NCBI GenBank assembly: GCA_902794895.1
Contig: CADBIY010000007.1
Coordinates: 1-64,000 of the forward strand
DNA length: 64,000 nt
From: Candidatus Avelusimicrobium vaccinum
GTDB lineage: Bacteria > Elusimicrobiota > Elusimicrobia > Elusimicrobiales > Elusimicrobiaceae
Direction: 5' to 3'
This document shows, piece after piece, positions 6,705 to 14,931 of the stretch. The translations under genes were made by a program, and so were the position numbers. The notes under the pieces were generated by a model that did no database searches, was not told the DNA's origin, and was given only the letters and a program-made list of their open reading frames with translations. Positions within the stretch are counted from its first letter, which is position 1. The number at the start of each line of letters is the position of its first letter.

Positions 6705-7567
6705 TGTCAAATAACTCTGTAAGCCGGTTGGCTAGCGAACTAAAAAATTTTCTGGCCGCACAGGACGAAGATGATTTGATGATAGCGGCTGCTTCCCAAG
6801 CAGCCGCTTCGGTTTCGCCGAAAACTACCGAATCAACCCCTGCGCCGGTTTCCGGGCAGGATACGCTGACGATTGAATTTCGCCGCACCCAAACCGCCTT
6901 ATCCCCCCAATCCCAGGAGGATTTTTCCGTTATGAACAAAACGCAAAAACAAGCGGCTTTAAAAGAACTTGCCCAAACCATTCAAACCTGTACCCGTTGC
7001 CCATTAGGGGCTACCCGTTTAAATGCGGTGCCCGGTGAAGGAAATGTCAACACCGATTTAATGTTTGTAGGCGAAGGTCCCGGTTTTGACGAAGACCGCC
7101 AGGGCCGCCCCTTTGTTGGACGTGCAGGCCAACTGTTAGATAAAATGATTATTGCCATGGGATTAACGCGTGAACAGGTATATATTGCCAATATTGCCAA
7201 ATGCCACCCCATGGTGGACCCTCTTCACCCTGAAAAACATGGAAATGACCGCGCTCCCAATGCCGATGAAATTGCCTGTTGCCGTAAATATCTGGAACAA
7301 CAAATAGCCATTATTTGTCCCAAATATATTGTTGCGTTAGGCGGGGTTGCGGCAAAAGCACTGATTGCGGATGCCAAATCATTAGGGGCTTTGCGCGGAA
7401 AATTTTATGATTTACATTTAGACAATGTAAAACTTCCCCGTCCGGTGCAAATTCTAGCCACTTTTCACCCGGCGGCTTTGCTGCGCAATCCCGGTTGGAA
7501 AAAAGACGCTTGGATTGATTTACAAATGGTCATGGATCAATTAGGGCTCAAAGGGGCCCGCAAATAA
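6704..7567 (+). CDS. Family 4 uracil-DNA glycosylase (Fe-S)
   Basis: It removes uracil from DNA as the first step of base excision repair. The core (about residues 85-287) has the [4Fe-4S] cysteine pair Cys96/Cys99 (CTRCPLG) and a second pair further on (CCRKYL..., ICPKY). Active-site motif A is GEGPGFDEDRQGRPFVG and motif B is HPAALLRNP, both typical of family 4. About 80 N-terminal residues rich in Ala, Ser, Thr and Pro precede the core, as in some SPO1-polymerase-like fusions; their role is unclear. Coupled to rpoZ by a TAATG overlap and followed after 2 nt by priA. Confidence 0.88.
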   Translation: MSNNSVSRLASELKNFLAAQDEDDLMIAAASQAAASVSPKTTESTPAPVSGQDTLTIEFRRTQTALSPQSQEDFSVMNKTQKQAALKELAQTIQTCTRCPLGATRLNAVPGEGNVNTDLMFVGEGPGFDEDRQGRPFVGRAGQLLDKMIIAMGLTREQVYIANIAKCHPMVDPLHPEKHGNDRAPNADEIACCRKYLEQQIAIICPKYIVALGGVAAKALIADAKSLGALRGKFYDLHLDNVKLPRPVQILATFHPAALLRNPGWKKDAWIDLQMVMDQLGLKGARK

Positions 7568-7569
7568 AT

Positions 7570-9540
7570 ATGTTTTGCAAAGTGGTGTTTGATATTCCGC
7601 TCGACAGGGATTTCGATTATTTGGTTCCTAATTCACTGGAAGACAAAATCCAACCCGGTCTTCGCGTAACCGCTCCGTTCGGAAAAATGTTAACTGTGGG
7701 ACTTGTGACCCAAGTTACCCAGATCTCCGGTGCACCGGAAGGCATCACATTAAAAGAAATTAAACATATTATAGATGAAAAACCTTTATACGGAAGTGAT
7801 TTGTTCCCTTTAGCGCAATTTATTAAAAATTATTGGGGCGGCCCCATTGGACAAATTTTATTTTCACTCGTTCCGCCGCAACCTTATTTTAAGCCGGAGG
7901 CTTCCTATCAACCCATTTCTATTGATATCAAAGATCCTCCTTATCACTTAACAAGTTCCCAACAAAACGCCTTAAATTCGTTAGTTTCATTTCCGTCTTT
8001 CCAATTTAATGCCTGCTTACTCAGCGGACCTTCTTACACCGGCAAGACGGAAACAATTTTACGTTTTGCCGGAAGGATACTTCGCGGTTATGGACAAATT
8101 TTAATAACCGTTCCGGATATTGCCGCAGCCAGACAATTTATTCAAGAAGCCCAACAACGTTTTGGGAATAATAATGTTTTTGCATGGCATAGCCGTATGT
8201 TGTTGAGTCAAAAGAAAAAATTTTTCTCCGCTATTTCTAATGGGGTTCCCTGTGTGGTAATTGGCACACGCTCTGCCGCGCTTTTACCTTTTAAAAACTT
8301 ACGTTTTATCAGCATGCTTGATGAAGGGGATGATAATTATAAACAGGAAGAAAACAAACCCTATTTCCATGCGCGCGAGATTCTTCTTTACCGTGCACGC
8401 CAGCATGGTGCTTTATTTACAGCGGTTACGGCTACACCCAGCGTAGAATTATTATATGCTGTAGAACACCAGTCTATTACCCCCCTTACTTTTACGGATT
8501 TTGTGCCGGGACACCACTTTACGCCTCAAGTTAAAATTACGGAAAAGAAAGGAGAAAAATCGAAATTTTTATCCGATTTTTTACTCACCCAACTGGCAGA
8601 AAATATTCATCAAAAACAATGTTCTTTACTGATTTTAAACCGTCAGGGATATGCCAATGCGTATGTTTGCCATAATTGCGGTACTTATGCCAAATGTAAA
8701 AAATGCGGCGGCATTTTGGCACGTGAAAAGCATGCTGATTTAAAAGATGAACTGATTTGTAAAAAATGCGGCGCACATGAACCCCTCGTGCAGGAATGTC
8801 CCAAGTGTCATAATGTTATTTTTAAATCCCGCGGCGGAGGGACCCAAAAAATTGAATCGGACCTGACTAAACTGTTTCCGGGAGCCAAAATTTTACGATT
8901 GGAAAGCAACACATTAAAAACAAAATCCGGGCAAGGTTTTGAAGCATTAAACGCATTAAAAACAGGCCAGGCAGACATTATTATCGGCACCCGTGTAGCC
9001 GCCGGTGCACTCAGAGGCGCTAAAATCACGTTAGCGGCCGTATTAGATGCGGAATTGGAATTAGCTGGAACAGATTTCCGCTCCGGCGAAAAATTTGCAC
9101 GCCTTTTATTTGATTTGCGCGGTCATTTATCCGGCATCAAAAACGGACGGCTTGTGATTCAAACCAACGATCCGGAAGGGTATGATTACACTCCGGTTTT
9201 ATCCGGTGATTATTCGTTATCGGCCGATACGGAAATGTTACTGCGCGAAAGTTTCGGCTACCCCCCTTATGTTTATTTATTTAAGTTAACTTTAAAATCG
9301 AAAGATACTGCTTTATTAGAACAGGAAAATTTGCGTATTAAACAACGGGCTAAACCGTTTGCAACGGAGATTTTAGGCCCTGTTTGGTGCACTAAAAAAA
9401 CAGATACCCTGAAAAAACAATATTTACTTTTTAAAACGGACGAAACACGCCGTCCCGATTTACTTGCTCTATTGGATATGTGGACCCCGGTTAAAAAAGT
9501 AACCCTGCACTTAGCAGCGGATCCGTATGATTTTTATTAA
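7570..9540 (+). CDS. priA: Primosomal protein N' (PriA), helicase motifs degenerate
   Basis: A 656-residue PriA. The N-terminal 3'-end-binding domain (DRDFDYLVP, GLRVTAPFGK) is followed by Walker A GPSYTGKT at 153-160. The zinc-binding insert has four Cys pairs (CHNC, CKKC, CKKC, CPKC). PriA restarts collapsed replication forks by loading the replisome. Several helicase signatures are eroded. Motif II reads DEGD (251-254) rather than DEEH. The region expected to hold the arginine-rich motif QVAGRAGR reads LFDLRGHLSG. The zinc and DNA-binding parts look intact. It may therefore act mainly as a loading platform rather than an efficient translocase; that is inference. Confidence 0.88.
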   Translation: MFCKVVFDIPLDRDFDYLVPNSLEDKIQPGLRVTAPFGKMLTVGLVTQVTQISGAPEGITLKEIKHIIDEKPLYGSDLFPLAQFIKNYWGGPIGQILFSLVPPQPYFKPEASYQPISIDIKDPPYHLTSSQQNALNSLVSFPSFQFNACLLSGPSYTGKTETILRFAGRILRGYGQILITVPDIAAARQFIQEAQQRFGNNNVFAWHSRMLLSQKKKFFSAISNGVPCVVIGTRSAALLPFKNLRFISMLDEGDDNYKQEENKPYFHAREILLYRARQHGALFTAVTATPSVELLYAVEHQSITPLTFTDFVPGHHFTPQVKITEKKGEKSKFLSDFLLTQLAENIHQKQCSLLILNRQGYANAYVCHNCGTYAKCKKCGGILAREKHADLKDELICKKCGAHEPLVQECPKCHNVIFKSRGGGTQKIESDLTKLFPGAKILRLESNTLKTKSGQGFEALNALKTGQADIIIGTRVAAGALRGAKITLAAVLDAELELAGTDFRSGEKFARLLFDLRGHLSGIKNGRLVIQTNDPEGYDYTPVLSGDYSLSADTEMLLRESFGYPPYVYLFKLTLKSKDTALLEQENLRIKQRAKPFATEILGPVWCTKKTDTLKKQYLLFKTDETRRPDLLALLDMWTPVKKVTLHLAADPYDFY

Positions 9541-9592
9541 TACAAGTTGGTGTATTTTGCTAAAATATAGATAATTCATTTAGGAGAATATT

Positions 9593-10753
9593 ATGACAAT
9601 TGATGAACAAATTTCTTTTTTAACACGGGGTTGTATTGATGTCGTTTCCAAAGCCGATTTGGCTAAAAAATTAGAAAGCGGTAAAACATTAAAAATCAAA
9701 CTCGGTTGTGATCCTACTTCAGCCGATTTACATTTAGGCCATAGCGTAGCACTTTCCTTGATGCGCCGTTTTCAGGATTTTGGGCACACTGCCGTGTTAG
9801 TGATTGGCGACTTTACCGCCGCTATCGGGGACCCTTCCGGGCGCGACTCCACACGCCCTGTTTTGGCCCGTGAACAAATTTTAGAAAATGCCAAAACCTA
9901 CACGGAACAAGCCTTTAAAGTATTGGATCCTTCCAAAACAGAAATCCGTTTTAACAGCGAATGGTTAGACCCTTTTGTATCCGGGCGTGATTTGTTATCC
10001 ACCTTACAACACGTTACAGTCGCCCAAGTATTAGAACGGGATGACTTTAAAAAACGGATGGCTGCCGGGAATCCTATCAGCATGTTAGAAGTGCTTTACA
10101 GTTTATTTCAGGGACAAGATTCCGTGGCCTTAAAAGCAGATGTAGAACTGGGCGGAACCGATCAGATTTTTAATTTACTCGTTGGAAGACAACTACAAAA
10201 AAATAACGGACAAGAACCGCAAGTGGCCATTACAGTGCCGTTATTAGTAGGGTTGGACGGTGTGAAAAAAATGTCCAAGTCTTACAAAAATTATGTGGGT
10301 TTAACGGATGCGCCGGAAGACATGTTTGGAAAAATTATGTCGATTGCCGACGAAGTAATGCCCATGTACTATGAATTATTAACCAGTGAAAATTTAGACG
10401 AAATTAAAGCCATGCATCCTATGTCCGCCAAGAAAAAACTAGCCCATTTATTGGTTTGCCGTTTCCATAATCAAGAGGCTGCAGATGCCGCTCAGAATCA
10501 TTTTGAAACGGTATTTTCCAAAAAGGAAATTCCAACCGATATGCCTACTTATAAACCGGAAGCAGGAGCATTACTCTCCGCTGTTATTTTTTCGACCGGC
10601 GCTGCCCCTAGCAAAAATAAAGCCCGCGGGTTAATTGAGCAAGGGGCCGTGCGCTTAAAAGGTGAAAAAATTTCCCAAGATGCGCCCCTTTCTTTTGAAG
10701 ACGGAGACGTACTGCAAATCGGTAAGAGGTATTTCTTTAAATTAATCAAATAA
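9593..10753 (+). CDS. tyrS: Tyrosyl-tRNA synthetase
   Basis: Class I synthetase of 386 residues, the size of the TyrZ/TyrS-beta group. The HIGH motif is HLGH in DPTSADLHLGHSVALSL and the KMSKS loop is KKMSKSYKNYV. Tyrosine-site features include GDFTAAIGDPSGR and ELGGTDQIFN. The last ~60 residues (PSKNKARGLIEQGAVRLKG) form an S4 RNA-binding domain. AGGAG at 9582-9586 precedes ATG 9593, and a TTTTGCTAAAAT -10 lies near 9554-9565. It is followed by mltG after 2 nt. Confidence 0.96.
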   Translation: MTIDEQISFLTRGCIDVVSKADLAKKLESGKTLKIKLGCDPTSADLHLGHSVALSLMRRFQDFGHTAVLVIGDFTAAIGDPSGRDSTRPVLAREQILENAKTYTEQAFKVLDPSKTEIRFNSEWLDPFVSGRDLLSTLQHVTVAQVLERDDFKKRMAAGNPISMLEVLYSLFQGQDSVALKADVELGGTDQIFNLLVGRQLQKNNGQEPQVAITVPLLVGLDGVKKMSKSYKNYVGLTDAPEDMFGKIMSIADEVMPMYYELLTSENLDEIKAMHPMSAKKKLAHLLVCRFHNQEAADAAQNHFETVFSKKEIPTDMPTYKPEAGALLSAVIFSTGAAPSKNKARGLIEQGAVRLKGEKISQDAPLSFEDGDVLQIGKRYFFKLIK

Positions 10754-10755
10754 GC

Positions 10756-11721
10756 ATGAAAAAATTTATCTTACTATGTGCTTTGTTTGGGATAGCACTT
10801 CTTGGATTTTTATGGAGTGCAAAGATCTATTTTTTTAGTCCGGGCGAACCAATTGTAGTTCGAATTGAACCGGGACAAAGCGGTTCTTCGGTTGCACGTC
10901 TCTTAAAAGAAAAAGAGGTCATCCGTAGTAAATTTATTTTTAAATTGCTTTTCAAACTTACTTCTAATCCCAGCGATCTAAAAGCCGGGCAGTTTGATTT
11001 ACGCAAACATATGTCCGATTTTGAAGTAATTAACTGCATCAAAAGCGGGCGGTGTACTCATTTTGAAAAGATTACGTTCTTAGAAGGTTGGCGTAGCGAA
11101 GAAATGGCGGAAGAATTATCCGCAAAAGGGATTACGGATGCAAAAAGTTTTTTAAATTTAGTACGTGCAAAAAATTTGGAAGGGAAATTGTTTCCTTCCA
11201 CCTATCTTTTTGCGCAAAATACTCCTGCTAAAAAGGTAATTCAAGAAATGACCGCGCAATATCAAAAAAAGATTACTCCTCTTTTTCAACAATATCCAAC
11301 CGATTTAGACGAAAATCAAGTATTAACTCTTGCTTCTATTGTCGAGCGGGAAGCCATAGTACACGATGAACGCCCTAAAATTGCAGCGGTATATTTAAAC
11401 CGCTTTCGTATTGGGAAAAAACTGGAGGCGGATCCTACCGTACAATATGCTTTAGGTTTTAATTTAAAAGAAAACCGCTATTGGAAAAAAGGCCTTACCT
11501 ATGCCGATTTACGCACGGATTCTCCCTACAACACTTATCGCTACGAAGGACTTCCCCCCGGCCCCATTTGTAACCCTAGTTATGAATCTGTCAAAGGAGT
11601 ATTAAATCCAACCCCAGAATTTGAAGCGCTTTATTTTGTGGCAGATAATACGGGACGTCATGTATTTTCCAAAACCTTTGATGAACACCGACGTAATATT
11701 AAACGCATTCGCGGAAAATAA
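10756..11721 (+). CDS. mltG: Endolytic murein transglycosylase MltG
   Basis: A 321-residue protein with one N-terminal membrane anchor (about residues 4-27) and a periplasmic YceG domain. The conserved stretch LASIVEREA carries the expected catalytic Glu. Other signatures are LEADPTVQYALG, SPYNTYRYEGLPPGPICNP and YFVADNTGRHVFS. MltG cuts nascent glycan strands and is thought to set their length. It is cotranscribed with tyrS (2-nt gap) and converges on the metal ATPase with a 1-nt gap. Confidence 0.93.
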   Translation: MKKFILLCALFGIALLGFLWSAKIYFFSPGEPIVVRIEPGQSGSSVARLLKEKEVIRSKFIFKLLFKLTSNPSDLKAGQFDLRKHMSDFEVINCIKSGRCTHFEKITFLEGWRSEEMAEELSAKGITDAKSFLNLVRAKNLEGKLFPSTYLFAQNTPAKKVIQEMTAQYQKKITPLFQQYPTDLDENQVLTLASIVEREAIVHDERPKIAAVYLNRFRIGKKLEADPTVQYALGFNLKENRYWKKGLTYADLRTDSPYNTYRYEGLPPGPICNPSYESVKGVLNPTPEFEALYFVADNTGRHVFSKTFDEHRRNIKRIRGK

Positions 11722-11722
11722 G

Positions 11723-13618
11723 TTAATTGTTTGGGGTATAATACAAAGGTCTAAGAGCATTCGCAACAGCAATTAAGGCGACTCCGACATCAGCAAATAC
11801 GGCCATCCATAAATGGGCCAGTCCCACCATGCTTAACACCAACACAATACTTTTTACACCTAATGCTAACCCAATATTCTGTTTTACAATATGTAACGTA
11901 AACCGGGCCCCTTCAATACCAAAAGCAATTTTATGCAATTCATCTGTCATCAATACAACATCCGCTGTTTCAATGGCAGCATCCGTTCCCAAGCCGCCCA
12001 TAGCAATCGATACATCCGCCCGCGCAAGTACCGGGGCATCATTAATTCCATCCCCTGCAAAAGCAGTTGTCCTGCCGGGTTTTGTTTGACGGATTAACAT
12101 TTCTAATCGGGTAACCTTGTCTGCAGGCAATAAATTTCCATAAAATTCCTTAATACGGACCTGTGCTGCAATTTTTTTAACTGCATCCGGTTGGTCCCCA
12201 CTTAATATTACCAAACGTTTTACAAGACCGTTTTGTAAAGTTTTAACGGCTCGTACGGCTTCCGGCTTAAGGGTGTCCCCCAGTACAACCATCCCAATCA
12301 TATTTCCTTGATAGGATACATACAAACACGTCCCTTCCGGGCGTTTTTCCGGCAAGGCAATTTGATATCGCTTCATCAACCGTTCATTTCCACTTAATAA
12401 AATACCTTGCGCCGTTGTGGCCTCAATACCTTCGCCGGCAATTTCCTGATGAGAAATAACCGGTTCTAATTCGCTTCCTGCCGTTTCTTGCAAAATTGTT
12501 TTGGCAACCGGATGATTGGAAAATTGCTCCGCAGAAGCCGCATAGTATAATACTTGCTGTGCAGTAAAGCCCGGTTGAGGAAGGATTGATAAAACTTTCA
12601 GTTGTCCGCACGTTAACGTACCTGTTTTATCAAAAGCAAGTGTGTCGATGCGGGATAACTGTTCCAAAAATGAACTTCCCTTTACTAAAATTCCGTGCCG
12701 GGCCAGTCCGCCCAGCCCTCCAAAAAAACCTAGCGGCACCGACAATACTAATGCACAAGGACAAGAAACCACCAAAAAGACTAATGCGCGGGAAATCCAT
12801 ACGGAAAATTCCTGTCCAAGAAGCAAAGGCGGAAGAACGGCTACTACCAACGCTAAACTCACTACCGTCGGAGTATAAATGCGTGCAAAACGCGTAATAA
12901 ATTTTTCGGTGGAAGATTTTTTTTCGGCGGCTTGTTCCGTAATTTCTAAAATTTTCGCAATGGCCGATTCCTGATAGGATTTGGTAACTTGAATGGTAAA
13001 GGAAGTATTTACACAAATGCTTCCTGCAAAAATTTCTTCCCCGGGTTGTTTTTCTACAGGTACGGATTCTCCGGTTAGAACCGATAAATCTACCCAACCG
13101 TTCCCTTGTTTAATTTGGCCGTCAAGCGGGACCCGTTCTCCGGGGTAAACACGAATTAATTCGCCAACATGAACCTGTTCCGGTGCTTTATTTATTTCTG
13201 TTCCATTTTCTAATACACGTGCAAAAGTGGGGCGCAACGATACCAATCGAATAATTCCTTCCCGGGCCCGTCCGGCGGCACGCTCCTGCAATGCCTCCCC
13301 CACCTGATAAAACAACATAACGGCCACCCCTTCCGGATACTCACCTATACAAAAAGCACCTACCGTGGCAATCGTCATCAGTAAATTTTCATCAAAAAAA
13401 TCTTTTTCCAACATGTTATGTAATGCCCGGAAAAACACCTCCGCACCACAAATAATATAGGCCAATACATAAAGAAAGATTTGAACCCCCGGCGGAAACG
13501 GAAAAACAGCAGCAGATACCGCCACTACCGCGGCCGAGATAATTCGTTTCCACGGAATAGATACTTTTTCAGCGGTGCACTGACAGGTTGTACCGGGTTT
13601 CTTACAAGCACAACTCAT
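11723..13618 (-). CDS. Zn/Cd/Pb-exporting P1B-type ATPase
   Basis: A 631-residue heavy-metal pump. The N-terminus is Cys-rich (Cys3, Cys5, Cys12, Cys14) in place of a full ferredoxin-like metal domain. TGES is at 182-185, the membrane metal motif SCPCALVLSVP at 285-295, and the phosphorylation site DKTGT at 330-334. NHPVAKTI and the hinge GDGINDAPVLARADV follow. The last membrane pair has a Lys (GVKSI) and an Asp (FADVG), as in ZntA-type pumps, which favours Zn, Cd or Pb over Cu. Its start overlaps the stop of the ArsR/SmtB gene, so the repressor and pump form one metal-induced operon. Confidence 0.92.
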   Translation of the reverse strand: MSCACKKPGTTCQCTAEKVSIPWKRIISAAVVAVSAAVFPFPPGVQIFLYVLAYIICGAEVFFRALHNMLEKDFFDENLLMTIATVGAFCIGEYPEGVAVMLFYQVGEALQERAAGRAREGIIRLVSLRPTFARVLENGTEINKAPEQVHVGELIRVYPGERVPLDGQIKQGNGWVDLSVLTGESVPVEKQPGEEIFAGSICVNTSFTIQVTKSYQESAIAKILEITEQAAEKKSSTEKFITRFARIYTPTVVSLALVVAVLPPLLLGQEFSVWISRALVFLVVSCPCALVLSVPLGFFGGLGGLARHGILVKGSSFLEQLSRIDTLAFDKTGTLTCGQLKVLSILPQPGFTAQQVLYYAASAEQFSNHPVAKTILQETAGSELEPVISHQEIAGEGIEATTAQGILLSGNERLMKRYQIALPEKRPEGTCLYVSYQGNMIGMVVLGDTLKPEAVRAVKTLQNGLVKRLVILSGDQPDAVKKIAAQVRIKEFYGNLLPADKVTRLEMLIRQTKPGRTTAFAGDGINDAPVLARADVSIAMGGLGTDAAIETADVVLMTDELHKIAFGIEGARFTLHIVKQNIGLALGVKSIVLVLSMVGLAHLWMAVFADVGVALIAVANALRPLYYTPNN

Positions 13619-13950
13619 TTTATTTCCTCCTGTACATGTTCTAATCCTTGGTTAAAAATTCGTTGAACATGTTCATCCGCCATGGAATAAAACACCGTTT
13701 TCCCGAACCGGCGGGCTTTTACCAATTTATTTTGTTTTAAAAAACGTAACTGGTGGGAAATAGCGGAGTGCGTCATATGTAGTTCGTCAGCAATATGTTG
13801 TACGCAGCGTTCATTTTCAAACAAAGCACACAAAATACGCAGGCGGGTAGAGTCTCCAAACACTTTAAATAAATCGGCTAGGTCATAGAGAGTTTCTTCC
13901 GGTAACGATAGTTTTGCTTTACACACATGATTGTTATTTTTGACTAACAT
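13615..13950 (-). CDS. ArsR/SmtB-family metal-sensing repressor
   Basis: A 111-residue winged-helix dimer. The recognition helix region is MTHSAISHQLRFLKQNKLV. The C-terminal helix reads DEHVQRIFNQGLEHVQEE, giving the D-x-H ... H-x-x-E pattern of the alpha-5 zinc site of SmtB/CzrA sensors. A single N-terminal Cys (NNHVCKAK) could add a cadmium/lead-type ligand, but the alpha-3 CxC pair is reduced to one Cys (ERCVQH). It should release DNA when Zn or a similar ion binds and so derepress the downstream pump. The stop overlaps the pump start by 4 nt, and an operator lies 15 nt upstream. Confidence 0.9.
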   Translation of the reverse strand: MLVKNNNHVCKAKLSLPEETLYDLADLFKVFGDSTRLRILCALFENERCVQHIADELHMTHSAISHQLRFLKQNKLVKARRFGKTVFYSMADEHVQRIFNQGLEHVQEEIK

Positions 13951-13964
13951 AGTTATTTCTCCAA

Positions 13965-13988
13965 ATATATGAAAATATGTTCATATAT
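13965..13988 (-). promoter_or_regulatory. Operator for the ArsR/SmtB repressor
   Basis: A perfect inverted repeat, ATATATGAA (13965-13973), a 6-nt spacer, then TTCATATAT (13980-13988). The TGAA...TTCA spacing is that of SmtB/CzrA operators. It overlaps AT-rich DNA that would hold the -10 box (TATATAATTATATA just upstream), so binding would block transcription. Confidence 0.8.
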
Positions 13989-14052
13989 AATTATATAAAC
14001 AAATAATGATAAAATCAAGTAAAAATAAGTGAGAAAAAACCAAGAAAATTAG

Positions 14053-14058
14053 TATACT
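14053..14058 (+). promoter_or_regulatory. -10 box for pilin at 14091
   Basis: TATACT inside TTAGTATACTAT, followed 6 nt later by AGTAGT. The pilin at 36256 has the same layout (TTAGTATACTA then AGTAGT). Confidence 0.55.
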
Positions 14059-14090
14059 ATCAATAGTAGTAATATAGGAGGAAATAAGCC

Positions 14091-14531
14091 ATGAATCAAG
14101 GTTTTACATTAATTGAACTGTTAGTGGTGGTACTAATTATTGGAATTCTATCGGCGATTGCCTTGCCGCAATATGAAGCGGCTGTTGAAAAAGCCCGTTT
14201 AACGGAAGCCATGGTAAATATGAAAGCCATTGCAGATGCCGTACAACGCTATGAACAGGCTAACCCAGGAGATACAACTACGGATATCAAATTCTCAAAT
14301 ATTGCTGACATCCAACTAAAAGGCGGTACCCAAACGGATGACTCAACTTATACTACCAAACTCTTTACTTATACGTTAGAAGGAACTGTGTCCGGTTCGA
14401 CCACAGCCGTTCGTAAAGATGATAATACAACTCTGTATACTTTAAAATTGGGTTATAACGGGCAAAATCCAACATGCACCACGGATGACTCGGATTTTGA
14501 CCCCTTGTGTACATTCTTTGAAAACAGATAA
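14091..14531 (+). CDS. Type IV pilin-like protein (orphan pilin 1)
   Basis: A 146-residue prepilin. The short leader MNQG is followed by the peptidase site and FTLIELLVVVLIIGIL, with Glu5 of the mature pilin present. An alpha-helical spine (ALPQYEAAVEKARLTEAMVN) comes next, then a Thr/Asp-rich globular domain ending in a Cys pair (PTC...PLC) that probably forms the D-loop disulfide. It has its own promoter, an AGGAGG ribosome site and its own terminator, with no pilus assembly genes nearby. Four more such single genes occur in the window. Function could be pilus subunit, pseudopilin or competence pilin. Confidence 0.88.
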   Translation: MNQGFTLIELLVVVLIIGILSAIALPQYEAAVEKARLTEAMVNMKAIADAVQRYEQANPGDTTTDIKFSNIADIQLKGGTQTDDSTYTTKLFTYTLEGTVSGSTTAVRKDDNTTLYTLKLGYNGQNPTCTTDDSDFDPLCTFFENR

Positions 14532-14546
14532 AAACTATTACTGTTC

Positions 14547-14578
14547 AAAAATCCCGGAATCACGATTCCGGGATTTTT
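14547..14578 (+). terminator. Intrinsic terminator after pilin 1
   Basis: A stem of AAAATCCCGGAATC against GATTCCGGGATTTTT with a 2-nt loop and a T tail; it is near perfect. Confidence 0.93.
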
Positions 14579-14586
14579 GTGTGTTG

Positions 14587-14842
14587 TGAAAACCCAACGT
14601 TAGGCATGGGGTTCCGTTAATGTTCAACTGATGAACAGGTTGTTAAGATAAATCATAAACTCATCCTGAACTTGATTCAGGATCTTCAACGGATGTTGTG
14701 GTAGTTACGAAACAGCAACGGCAAAAGCGGAAGATTCCAAATCAAGTTTGGAATGACACTTTGTTTAAAAACAGCAAGAACAAAGCGTGGGAAGTTGAGC
14801 GTGGCAGGTAGTTAAGAAGGAACTAAGCCCTTAGGGGAAATA
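14587..14842 (+). repeat. Long dispersed repeat (~250 bp), copy B, with palindromic core 14661-14758
   Basis: This gene-free stretch matches 48411-48668 in inverted orientation over about 250 bp. The match runs from TGAAAAC...GGTTCCGTTAA through GTTGTTAAGATAAATCATAAA and the core to GGCAGGTAGTTAAGAAGG. The core holds two hairpins: CCTGAACTTGATTCAGG near its left end and ATTCCAAATCAAGTTTGGAAT near its right end. No reading frame of note lies in it. It is an element of unknown mobility. Confidence 0.85.
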
Positions 14843-14903
14843 GGTCCTGAATAAAGACATTTTCAGTACTCCGCTTTGCTTCGGTTTTACCCGTATGGTG
14901 AAT

Positions 14904-14930
14904 CCCCCCGGCATAGCCAGGGGGTAATTT
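14904..14930 (+). terminator. Hairpin with T tract, plus orientation, at the murG 3' end
   Basis: CCCCC-c-GGC (14904-14912) pairs with GCC-a-GGGGG (14916-14924), followed by TAATTTTTT. It would stop plus-strand transcripts leaving the repeat region; it is not oriented for murG. Confidence 0.6.
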
Positions 14931-14931
14931 T

